From contig JBHEMK010000039.1 of assembly GCA_046262635.1 (NCBI GenBank), forward strand, positions 1 through 37,920: 37,920 bases of DNA, given 5' to 3'. The DNA comes from JBHEMK01 sp046262635. Its GTDB lineage: Bacteria > Actinomycetota > Thermoleophilia > Gaiellales > Gaiellaceae. Of this stretch, positions 23,718 to 30,614 are shown piece by piece. The notes under the pieces are model-generated. The model was not told the DNA's origin. It made no database searches and saw only the letters and a program-made list of their open reading frames with translations. Position 1 is the first letter of the stretch. Every line of letters begins with the position of its first letter. A program made the position numbers and the translations under genes.

Positions 23718-24614
23718 TCAGATCGCCAGGGAAAGCTGGCGGGCCGGCTCGTCTGGCCGCAGGGGCTGCCGCCGGCGGTCGGCGATCGCGAGCTCGCGCG
23801 CAAGCGAACCCACCCGAGCCCGGACCGGCGCCGTAGCCTCTGCTCCGAGGTATGACCTGCCTGCGTAGAGGCGCTCGTACTGCGGTAGCAGCTCGGGCCA
23901 GTCGCGGGCCAGATGCTCGAGGAAGTGCTCGCGGGTGCCCGGCTTCAGGTACAGCAGGTTCGCCCAGACACCCGTCGCCCCGGCCGCGCGCGCGGCGCGG
24001 AGGACCTCGGCCAGCAGCTCGGGCCGGTCCGAGAGCCCGGGGAGAATCGGCGCCAGCCCCACCCCGGCCTTGATCCCGCCCTCCACCAACACCTGCAGCG
24101 CGCGCAGCCGCTGCCGCGGAGGGGCCGTCGAGGGCTCCGTGCGACGCCAGATCTGCTCGTCGAGCGTCGGCACCGAGAACGTGACCGAGACTTCCGCGCG
24201 CCGGGCCGTCTCCTGCAGGACGTCGAGGTCGCGAACGATCAGCGGGCTGCGCGTGATGATCGAGAGCGGGGTGGCGGACTCGCCGAGCACCAGGATGCAC
24301 GCGCGGGTCAGGCGGTAGCGGCCCTCGGCCGGCTGGTAGGGATCGGTCGCCGCGCCGACCGTGACGGTCTCGCGCTGCCACGACGGCCGCGCCAGCTCGC
24401 GCCGCAGCACCTCGGCGACATTGACCTTGACCCGGATGCTCGAGCCGTAGCGGTCGTCCCAAGGCCGGTCGGCTCGACGCTCGAACGCGCGGACGTAGCA
24501 GAACGTGCAGCGGTGGACGCAGCCCATGTAGGGGTTGAGCGACCACTTGAACGGCATGCCGCGCACCGCGTTGAGGGCGCTCCGGCAGGGCTGTTCGCGA
24601 TACTCGACGCGCAT
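23718..24614 (-). CDS. radical SAM protein, spore-photoproduct-lyase-like (Rv2578c type)
   Basis: This 298-residue radical SAM enzyme has the cluster motif GCVHRCTFC (C32, C36, C39) after NPYMG. It continues with TVGAATDPYQPAEGRYRLTR, LSIITRSPLIVRDLDVL and GLAPILPGLSD, the pattern of SplB-like proteins such as mycobacterial Rv2578c. The ATG at 24614 was chosen because GGGAGG (24622-24627) lies seven bases upstream; an earlier ATG at 24641 would overlap the divergent gene further. A GAAC-N4-GTTC SOS box lies at 24634-24645, so LexA control is likely. A DNA-repair role is inferred from that site and from the family. Confidence 0.9.
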   Translation of the reverse strand: MRVEYREQPCRSALNAVRGMPFKWSLNPYMGCVHRCTFCYVRAFERRADRPWDDRYGSSIRVKVNVAEVLRRELARPSWQRETVTVGAATDPYQPAEGRYRLTRACILVLGESATPLSIITRSPLIVRDLDVLQETARRAEVSVTFSVPTLDEQIWRRTEPSTAPPRQRLRALQVLVEGGIKAGVGLAPILPGLSDRPELLAEVLRAARAAGATGVWANLLYLKPGTREHFLEHLARDWPELLPQYERLYAGRSYLGAEATAPVRARVGSLARELAIADRRRQPLRPDEPARQLSLAI

Positions 24615-25614
24615 GGAGACGCCTCCCAGTATAGAACACACGTTCGGGCAACCCCACGAGCTCGCCGAGGGGATCCTGCGCGTGACCTGGCCGCTTCCGA
24701 CCGGCCCCCGGCACGTCCACTCCTACCTCGTCCGAGGCGACAGCGGCTGGATCCTCGTCGACACGGGTCTCGCCGAGCAGCGCTGGGAGGTGCTGCCGGT
24801 ACCGGTCGAGCGGATCTTCATCACCCACTTCCACCCTGACCACGTCGGCGGCGCCGAAGCGGCCGCGGCCGAGACCGGGGCGCCCGTGCTGCAGGGGCGG
24901 CTCGACTACGCCCAGTGCGAGCGGGTCTGGGGCTCGGAGGACTGGCCGCGGCGCATCGCCGACTGGTTCACGCGCCACGGCGTCCCGGATGCCGAGCTGC
25001 GCGACCTGATCGAGCACGGTCACGTCTTCGCATCCTTCATCAGGTTCGCGTGGAACCCGCAGCTCGTCGAGCCCGGCGACCGGATCGACGGCTGGGAGGT
25101 CGTCGCGACGCCCGGCCACGCGGACGGGCACCTCTGCCTGCTGCGCGATGGGGCGCTCGTCGCCGGCGACCACGTCCTCGATCGGATCACGCCCGCGATC
25201 GGCCTCTACCCGGAGAGCCGGCCCGACCCTCTCGGCGACTACCTCGCCTCGCTGGAGCGGACCGCTGCGCTCGAGCTCCGTGTCGCCTATCCCGGCCACG
25301 GCGAGCCCGTCGAGGGGCCGGCCGCGCGGGCGCGCGAGATCGCGGGGCACCACGACCGGCGGCTCGCGGGCACCCTGGCCGCGCTGGACGGCGGCGCCCG
25401 CAGCGGCTTCGAGGTTTCCCGTGCGCTCTTCGGTGAAGAACTGAGCCCGACGCAGCGGCGTTTCGCGGTCGCGGAGACGCTTTCCCACCTCGAGCGGCTC
25501 GTGCGGCAGGGGGCGGTCGCGGCGGCGGAGGATGGCCGGGTCGTTGCCTATACTGCGCGCCAGTTGGACGACGAGATCCCGCCTAGTCCGCGCGCCCCGG
25601 AGGGCGGGGCGTGA
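24613..25614 (+). CDS. metallo-beta-lactamase-fold hydrolase
   Basis: This 333-residue MBL-fold protein has the metal motif THFHPDHVGGAEA (HxHxDH) and ATPGHADGHLCLL. GALVAGDHVL contributes the bridging Asp, and AYPGHGEPVEG gives the last His. The C-terminal third is helical (EVSRALFGEELSPTQRRFAV, LSHLERLVRQGAVAA) and looks like the winged-helix tail seen in LACTB2-like proteins. The ATG at 24613 shares two bases with the divergent radical SAM start codon and has no visible ribosome site. The stop overlaps the next gene's GTG. Confidence 0.88.
   Translation: METPPSIEHTFGQPHELAEGILRVTWPLPTGPRHVHSYLVRGDSGWILVDTGLAEQRWEVLPVPVERIFITHFHPDHVGGAEAAAAETGAPVLQGRLDYAQCERVWGSEDWPRRIADWFTRHGVPDAELRDLIEHGHVFASFIRFAWNPQLVEPGDRIDGWEVVATPGHADGHLCLLRDGALVAGDHVLDRITPAIGLYPESRPDPLGDYLASLERTAALELRVAYPGHGEPVEGPAARAREIAGHHDRRLAGTLAALDGGARSGFEVSRALFGEELSPTQRRFAVAETLSHLERLVRQGAVAAAEDGRVVAYTARQLDDEIPPSPRAPEGGA
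24634..24645. promoter_or_regulatory. probable LexA/SOS box
   Basis: The sequence GAACACACGTTC is a perfect GAAC-N4-GTTC inverted repeat, the core of the Gram-positive and actinobacterial SOS operator. Only the 3' flank keeps the further consensus base (G). It lies 20 bases upstream of the radical SAM start codon on the minus strand, next to a TATACT (24633-24628), where bound LexA would block transcription. It also falls inside codons 8-11 of the divergent metallo-beta-lactamase gene if that gene starts at 24613. Confidence 0.75.
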
Positions 25615-26930
25615 CGCTTTTTCTCGAGCTGGCCGGCGTCGCCGCCCTGATCCTGCTGAACGCCTTCTTCGTCGCGGCGGAGTACGGCCTCGTGACGGCT
25701 CGCCGCACGCGGATCATCGAGCTGCACCACCAGGGCAACCGCCGGGCCCGGGACGTGATCCGGATCACCGGCGACCCGCCGAGGTTCATCGCGGCGATGC
25801 AGCTCGGGGTCACCCTGAGCTCACTGGGTATCGGCGCCCTCGGCGAGTCGGCACTCTCGAACGCCTTCGACCCGTACATGGCGACGATCGCCGCGATCGC
25901 GCTCGCCTACCTGATCCTCACGTACGTGCACGTCGTGATCGGCGAGCTTGTGCCGAAGGGGATCGCACTGGGCCACTCGGAGGGGACGGCGCTCGTGGTG
26001 GCGGCTCCCGTCCGCACCTTCTTCGTGATCTTCCGCCCGCTGATCTGGTTCCTGCAGCGTTCGACGGGCGTCGTCCTGAAGACGTTCGGGCTCGAGCCAC
26101 CCGGGGCGGAGGGCGACGTCTACTCGGAGGCCGAGCTGAAGATGCTCGTCTCGTCGGCCACCGAGCACGGGGAGATCGAGCAGCAGGAGCAGGAGATGCT
26201 CTACAAGGTCTTCGACTTCGCCGACAAGGAGGCCGGGGACGTGATGGTGCCGCGGCCGGAGGTGGTCGCTATCTCGATCGACCTGCCGCCCGAGGAGGCG
26301 CTGCGGGCGATGATCGACTCGCCGTACACCCGCTACCCGGTCTACCGGGAGACGCTCGACCACGTCGTCGGCATCCTCCACGTGCGCGACCTCTTCTCAG
26401 CGCTCCACGACCAGGGCATCGCGGCCGTCGACCTCCACGGGCTGATGCGTCCGCCCTTCGTTGTCCCCGAGACGAAGGATCTCGCCGCGCTGCTCAGCGA
26501 GTTCCGCCGCGCGAACCAGCACCTGGCCATCGTCATCGACGAGTACGGCGGCATGGAGGGGATCGTCACGCTCGAGGACCTGCTGGAGGAAATCGTCGGC
26601 GAGATCGAGGACGAATTCGATCTTCCGGACGAATCGGTCGAGCAGGTCGACGAGGACACGATCCGGATCGACGGCACCTTCCCGATCGACGACTTCAACG
26701 AGCGCTTCAAGACCGAGCTGCCGGTCGAGGACTACCACACGCTTGCCGGCTTCGTCTTCGGCCAGCTCGGTCGGGCGCCCGAGGTTGGCGACGACGTCTC
26801 GTGGGACGCCCTGCGTTTCGACGTCGTCCAGGTGGAGGGCACGCGGATCAACCGCATCGCCGTCACGTTCGAGGAGCGGCGCGACCGGGCGTCCTCGACC
26901 ACGGGCGAGCCCGGCGACGGGCTCCTGTAG
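25611..26930 (+). CDS. CNNM/CBS membrane protein of the HlyC/CorC family
   Basis: This 439-residue membrane protein may export or take up divalent cations. An N-terminal CNNM (DUF21) domain with about four membrane segments includes LILLNAFFVAAEYGLVTARR and VVIGELVPKGIAL. Two CBS domains follow (VMVPRPEVVAISIDLPPEEA; VVPETKDLAALLSEFRRANQ, then DEYGGMEGIVTLEDLLEEIV). A C-terminal CorC/transporter-associated domain reads IRIDGTFPIDDFNERF. The layout and length are typical. The GTG overlaps the MBL gene stop (GTGA). Confidence 0.94.
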   Translation: MTLFLELAGVAALILLNAFFVAAEYGLVTARRTRIIELHHQGNRRARDVIRITGDPPRFIAAMQLGVTLSSLGIGALGESALSNAFDPYMATIAAIALAYLILTYVHVVIGELVPKGIALGHSEGTALVVAAPVRTFFVIFRPLIWFLQRSTGVVLKTFGLEPPGAEGDVYSEAELKMLVSSATEHGEIEQQEQEMLYKVFDFADKEAGDVMVPRPEVVAISIDLPPEEALRAMIDSPYTRYPVYRETLDHVVGILHVRDLFSALHDQGIAAVDLHGLMRPPFVVPETKDLAALLSEFRRANQHLAIVIDEYGGMEGIVTLEDLLEEIVGEIEDEFDLPDESVEQVDEDTIRIDGTFPIDDFNERFKTELPVEDYHTLAGFVFGQLGRAPEVGDDVSWDALRFDVVQVEGTRINRIAVTFEERRDRASSTTGEPGDGLL

Positions 26931-26995
26931 CGCCGGCACACGAGAGCGGCTCGCCGCTACGCTGAGAGGCAAGGGGTCAACTGCAAAGGAGCACC

Positions 26996-27355
26996 ATGAA
27001 TCGCACGCGCAACACGCTCGCGGTCCTGGCCGTCACGCTCGTTGCCGCGGTCGGCGTCGCGTCGGCGCCGGCGGCAACGCCGATCCTCAAGGGCACCGTC
27101 GGGCCCGGCTTCACGATCACGCTGACCAAGGGCGGCAAGAAGTTCGTCTCCCTCCGGGCGGGCACCTACAGGATCGTGGTCGCAGACAAGTCGGGGATCC
27201 ACGACTTCCACCTGACCGGCAAGGGTCTGAACAAGACGACGAGCGTCGCCGGCCAGGGGACGAAGACCTGGACGGTCAAGCTGAGGAAGGGGAGGTACAA
27301 GTACGTCTGCGACCCGCACGCCCTGGCGATGAAGGGCAGCTTCACCGTCAAGTAG
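26996..27355 (+). CDS. exported cupredoxin (plastocyanin-like copper protein)
   Basis: This 119-residue secreted protein has a signal peptide (NTLAVLAVTLVAAVGVASAPA) and a single cupredoxin domain. Type-1 copper ligands are visible: His in GIHDFHLTG, then Cys, His and Met in YKYVCDPHALAMKG. AAAGGAG lies four bases before ATG 26996. It probably carries electrons outside the membrane or buffers copper. A hairpin follows the stop, so it is likely monocistronic. A decayed relative lies directly downstream. Confidence 0.92.
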   Translation: MNRTRNTLAVLAVTLVAAVGVASAPAATPILKGTVGPGFTITLTKGGKKFVSLRAGTYRIVVADKSGIHDFHLTGKGLNKTTSVAGQGTKTWTVKLRKGRYKYVCDPHALAMKGSFTVK

Positions 27356-27366
27356 CGACGTCCCGA

Positions 27367-27390
27367 GACGGGCGCCTGAGGGCGCCCGTC
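27367..27390 (+). terminator. hairpin after the cupredoxin gene
   Basis: A perfect 10-base-pair stem (GACGGGCGCC / GGCGCCCGTC) closes a TGAG loop 11 bases after the cupredoxin stop. It is followed by CCCCTTC rather than a T-run, so it may be a terminator of the T-poor kind common in high-GC bacteria or an RNA-stabilising hairpin. Confidence 0.7.
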
Positions 27391-27443
27391 CCCTTCGCGA
27401 CCGGCTGGCAGGCCGCGCCCGCTCGGGTCACTGAACAAGGAGG

Positions 27444-27825
27444 ACGAGGAGCCGTCGCATCCTCGCGCTGGCCGTGCTCGTCGTGGCCGGCGCGGTCGCC
27501 GCCGGAACGAGCTCTGCCGACCGGCGGGAGGCTCGCCGTTGTGCTCGCCTCGAGCTGCGCGATCGACGCGAAGCTCGCCTGGAAGAACGCGACGACGCTG
27601 ACGCGGCACCTCCGCGTCACGGTCACAGACAAGACCATGATCGACGACTTCTGCCCGGCTGATCCAGATCAACAAGATGGCGACGAGCGTTCCCGTCAGC
27701 GGGAAGAAGGCCGTCACCGTCAAACGCAAGCAAAGCAGGTACAGGTACACGTGCGACCCGCACGCCTCCCGGCGCCAGCCAGGGGGCGCCTGCCTCCTCA
27801 AGTCGGTCGATCCGGGTGGAGCTAG
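27444..27825 (+). pseudogene. decayed second cupredoxin gene
   Basis: Pieces of a cupredoxin gene lie in three frames. Frame A (from about 27453) encodes a signal-peptide-like RRILALAVLVVAGAVAA. Frame B (from about 27545) encodes AWKNATTLTRHLRVTVTDKT and MIDDF. Frame C (from about 27669) encodes INKMATSVPVSGKKAVTV and then SRYRYTCDPHAS, matching the copper-loop region of the intact upstream gene. At least two frameshifts separate them. AAGGAGG (27437-27443) survives, but the following codon is ACG rather than a start. The His after MIDDF and the loop Met are gone, so this is a pseudogene rather than a sequencing slip. Confidence 0.8.
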
Positions 27826-28193
27826 CCCAGGGGGAGCGCCTCGATCTCGCCGCCCTCGATCCGAAAGGCGGCGAGATCGTCCTCCCGGAGCGAGTAGATC
27901 AGGTAGGGCTTGCCCTCCCAGAGGCCGATGTTCTCGACGTCCGTGCGGGACGGGCGGGCCGGGGAGGAGAGGTGGGAGTGGAAGACCGCGAGTTCGTAGC
28001 CCGAGTCCTCGAGGAACCAGAGCTCGGGCTCGACCTCGAGCTCGAAGCGGTACGGGGACGCAGCGGCGTTGCGGCCAGGCTCGTAGCGGACGGCAACCCC
28101 GTCCTTCAGCACCAGCAAGCCGCAGGCCTCGTTGGGCTCTTCCGCGCGGGCGTGCTCGGCGAGCGCCCGGCGTGTCGGGCCGGGCACTACCAC
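27822..28193 (-). CDS. JAMM/Mov34 metalloprotease, Mec+-like
   Basis: This 123-residue zinc protease has the JAMM motif intact: E22 in NEACGLLV, H72/H74 in FHSHLSS, and S82/D85 in SRTD. In M. tuberculosis the related Mec+ releases cysteine from the CysO-cysteine adduct made by CysM. Here it follows cysM with a 7-base overlap (GTG 28193; a second GTG at 28187 is possible), and cysO lies just upstream. The context therefore strongly supports this role. The protein would act in the cytoplasm. Confidence 0.92.
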   Translation of the reverse strand: MVVPGPTRRALAEHARAEEPNEACGLLVLKDGVAVRYEPGRNAAASPYRFELEVEPELWFLEDSGYELAVFHSHLSSPARPSRTDVENIGLWEGKPYLIYSLREDDLAAFRIEGGEIEALPLG

Positions 28194-29128
28194 CAGACGG
28201 TGCGCCCCATCGACTGCTCGACGTCGTCTGCCGTCCAGAAGTCGGCGGAGAGGTACTTCCAGCCGCCGTCGGCGAGCACGGCGACGACGACGCCGTCATC
28301 GAGCTCCCCGGCGAGCCGGCGTGCGACGTGGAGGACGGCGCCCGCGGAGACGCCGGCGAAGATGCCCTCCCGGTCGAGCAGCGCCCGCACGGCGGCGACC
28401 GAATCCTCGTTCGAGACGAGCACTTTCCGGTCGAGCTTCGAGACGTCGAGGATCGGTGGCACGTAGCCGTCCTCGAGCGACCGCAGGCCCATCACCGGAT
28501 CGCCGGGGAGCGGCTCGGCCGCGGCGACGACGAGGTCCGGGAAGCTCTCCCGCAGGCGCTCGCCGGTGCCCATCAGCGTGCCGCCCGTGCCGAGTCCCGC
28601 GACGAGGACGTCGACCCGGTCGAGCGCCTCGGCGATCTCCGCGCCGGTGCCCTCGTAGTGGGCGCGCGGGTTCGCCTCGTTCGCGTACTGGAAGGGCATG
28701 AAGTACTTCGGCTCCGCCTCGGCTAGCTGCAGCGCGAGCCGGACGGCGCCGTTCGAGCCCTGGTCGCCCCGCGAGTAGACGATCTTCGCGCCGTAGAGTC
28801 CGAGCAGGCGCTTGCGCTCCTCGGTCGCGTTCTCGGGCATCACGCAGGTGAGGGGATAGCCCTTGAGCTTCGCAACGAGCGCGAGGGAGATGCCGGTGTT
28901 TCCGCTGGTGGGCTCAAGCAGCTCGCGGCCGGGCACGAGCTCGCCGGCCGCCTCGGCGGCCTCGATCATCGTCTTGGCGACGCGGTCCTTGATCGAGCCG
29001 GTCGGGTTCTGGCCCTCCAGCTTTACGTAGATCCGCACACCGGGCTTCGGTGCGAGCCGGGTCAGCTCGACGAGCGGCGTCTTGCCGACCAGGTCGAGCA
29101 GGCTCTGCGCGGCGGTTCTAGCCGCCAC
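28187..29128 (-). CDS. cysM: CysM-type cysteine synthase (sulfur-carrier dependent)
   Basis: This is a PLP-dependent cysteine synthase of 313 residues. The cofactor lysine is K47 in NPTGSIKDR, the substrate loop is EPTSGNTGISLAL, and the phosphate cup is GLGTGGTLMGTG. The sequence resembles mycobacterial CysM, which uses O-phosphoserine and thiocarboxylated CysO rather than sulfide and O-acetylserine; shared features include CVMPENATEERKRLL, EGIFAGVSAGAVLH and DGGWKYLS. The GTG at 29128 begins within the last codons of cysO (11-base overlap). O-phosphoserine use is inferred from similarity and neighbours. Confidence 0.94.
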   Translation of the reverse strand: MAARTAAQSLLDLVGKTPLVELTRLAPKPGVRIYVKLEGQNPTGSIKDRVAKTMIEAAEAAGELVPGRELLEPTSGNTGISLALVAKLKGYPLTCVMPENATEERKRLLGLYGAKIVYSRGDQGSNGAVRLALQLAEAEPKYFMPFQYANEANPRAHYEGTGAEIAEALDRVDVLVAGLGTGGTLMGTGERLRESFPDLVVAAAEPLPGDPVMGLRSLEDGYVPPILDVSKLDRKVLVSNEDSVAAVRALLDREGIFAGVSAGAVLHVARRLAGELDDGVVVAVLADGGWKYLSADFWTADDVEQSMGRTVWW

Positions 29129-29396
29129 CAGCCATGGCGGGGAGGAGGATCAGCGTCGCCCCCTCGCGCACCGGTGCGTCGAAACCCTCGGGCAGCGTCC
29201 GCACGTCCTCTCCCTCGAGGTAGACGTTGACAAACGGGGCGACCTCGTTGTCCTCGACGAGCTGGCTGCGCAGACCGGGAAAGCGGCTCATCACGTCGTC
29301 GAGCAGCTCGCGGACGGTGCCGCCCTCGGCGGGCACCTGGCGCTCGCCGCCGGTCTCGGTGCGGAGGGTGGGGGGTATGCGCACGGTGCTGCTCAC
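29118..29396 (-). CDS. cysO: CysO-like ubiquitin-fold sulfur carrier
   Basis: This 92-residue MoaD/ThiS-family protein starts at GTG 29396, overlapping the E1-like gene stop (GTGA). It contains TVRELLDDVMSRFPGLRSQL, FVNVYLEGEDVRTLPEG and the C-terminal ILLPAMAGGG. The terminal glycine would be adenylated by the neighbouring E1-like enzyme and converted to a thiocarboxylate that donates sulfur to CysM. Mycobacterial CysO ends in AGG; here one extra Gly follows. Confidence 0.92.
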   Translation of the reverse strand: MSSTVRIPPTLRTETGGERQVPAEGGTVRELLDDVMSRFPGLRSQLVEDNEVAPFVNVYLEGEDVRTLPEGFDAPVREGATLILLPAMAGGG

Positions 29397-30568
29397 GCGT
29401 GGGTCGGCCTCCCTGAGCAGAACTCCACGTAGTCGATGTACTCGGTGATGGTCGGATTCTCGCCGCAGACGGGGCAGCCCGGGTCGCGGCGGAGCGTGAC
29501 CTCGTTGAACTCGGTCGTGAGGGCGTCGAAGAGCAGCAGCCGGCCGACGAGCGGCTCGCCGATCCCGAGCAGGAGCTTGATCGTCTCGTTGGCCTGGAGC
29601 GAACCGATGATCCCGGGTAGCACGCCGAGGACGCCGCCCTCCGCGCAGCTCGGCGCGAGCTCCGGCGGCGGCGGCTGGGGGAAGAGGCAGCGGTAGCACG
29701 GCCCCTCGTGAGGCCGGAAGACTGTGACCTGGCCCTCGAAGCGGTAGATCGAGCCGTGCACGACGGGGATGTCGTGCCAGACCGACGCGTCGTTCGCGAG
29801 GTAGCGGGTCGGGAAGTTGTCGGCGCCGTCCACGATCACGTCCCAGCCCTCCGCGAGGATCCGGTCGACGTTCTCGGAGCTGAGCCGCTCCAGATAGGGC
29901 ACCACCTCGACGTCCGGGTTGAGCGCCTCGATCGTCCGGCGGGCCGACTCGGCCTTCGGCTCGCCGAGCTCCTGGGTCGAGTGGACGATCTGGCGCTGCA
30001 GGTTCGTGTCGTCGACCCGGTCGTCGTCGACGATCCCGAGCTTACCGATCCCGGCGGCAGCGAGATAGAGCGAGCTGGGGGAGCCGAGGCCGCCCGCGCC
30101 GATCAGCAGCACGCGGGCGTCGAGCAGCTTCAGCTGGCCCGCCTCGCCGACCTCGGGGATCAGCAGGTGGCGGCTGTAGCGGCGGCGCTTGTCGTCGTCG
30201 AGTGCGCGTGGCAGGTCGATCGGAAAGCCGTTGCGCTTCCAGTCGGTGAAGCCGCCGGCCATCGACGCGACCTGCTCGTAGCCGAGCTCCTGGAGGCTCT
30301 TCGCGGCGAAAGCGGACCGGCTCCCACTGGCGCAGTAGAGGACGATCTCGGCACCGCGATCGTGAACGACCTGCTCGATCCGCGACTCGAGGTTCCCGCG
30401 GGGCACGTGCACCGCGCCCGGAACGAACCCCTCCACCCACTCGTCGCGCTCGCGGACGTCGACGAAGATCGGCGAGGCCTCCGACTCGAGGCGCGCGCGC
30501 GCCTGGGTCGAGTCGACCTCGTCGATCTCGGACTTGACGCGCTGGAGCAGGTCGCGGTAGCTCGGCAT
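29393..30568 (-). CDS. moeZ: rhodanese-ThiF/MoeB fusion, sulfur-carrier activating enzyme
   Basis: This 391-residue enzyme adenylates the CysO C-terminus and transfers sulfur to it. An N-terminal rhodanese domain (about residues 15-115) has the persulfide loop CASGSR (C79). The ThiF/MoeB domain follows: LLIGAGGLGSPSSLYLAAAG, IVDDDRVDDTNLQRQIVH, DGADNFPTRYLANDA, and zinc-binding CYRC and CPVC pairs. In mycobacterial MoeZ the rhodanese is C-terminal, so the order is reversed. ATG 30568 begins MPSYRDLLQ; an in-frame ATG at 30598 would add ten residues. It is the first gene of the cys cluster. Confidence 0.93.
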   Translation of the reverse strand: MPSYRDLLQRVKSEIDEVDSTQARARLESEASPIFVDVRERDEWVEGFVPGAVHVPRGNLESRIEQVVHDRGAEIVLYCASGSRSAFAAKSLQELGYEQVASMAGGFTDWKRNGFPIDLPRALDDDKRRRYSRHLLIPEVGEAGQLKLLDARVLLIGAGGLGSPSSLYLAAAGIGKLGIVDDDRVDDTNLQRQIVHSTQELGEPKAESARRTIEALNPDVEVVPYLERLSSENVDRILAEGWDVIVDGADNFPTRYLANDASVWHDIPVVHGSIYRFEGQVTVFRPHEGPCYRCLFPQPPPPELAPSCAEGGVLGVLPGIIGSLQANETIKLLLGIGEPLVGRLLLFDALTTEFNEVTLRRDPGCPVCGENPTITEYIDYVEFCSGRPTHA

Positions 30569-30603
30569 CGCTATCCGAAATATAGCTTTCCGAGGCATCG
30601 CTA
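30564..30603. repeat. 10-base direct repeat carrying two possible moeZ start codons
   Basis: GGCATCGCTA occurs at 30564-30573 and again at 30594-30603, exactly 30 bases apart. On the minus strand each copy contains an ATG in the same frame. Between them lie TATATT (30584-30579), a possible -10 element, and the inverted repeat GCTAT-N7-ATAGC (30570-30586). A TATATT promoter would start transcription a few bases before the downstream ATG. The spacing is also ten codons, so the repeat could simply be a duplication. Confidence 0.45.
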
Positions 30604-30614
30604 GGCTCGGCCAG

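Noticed and set aside
24628..24633. TATACT as the -10 element of the radical SAM gene
   Set aside because: Transcription from it would begin near 24621 and leave the GGGAGG ribosome site outside the mRNA, so it conflicts with that site; kept only as a remark under the SOS box.
26945..26958. AGCGG-CTCG-CCGCT hairpin before the cupredoxin gene
   Set aside because: The stem is only five base pairs with no T-run; too weak to call a terminator.
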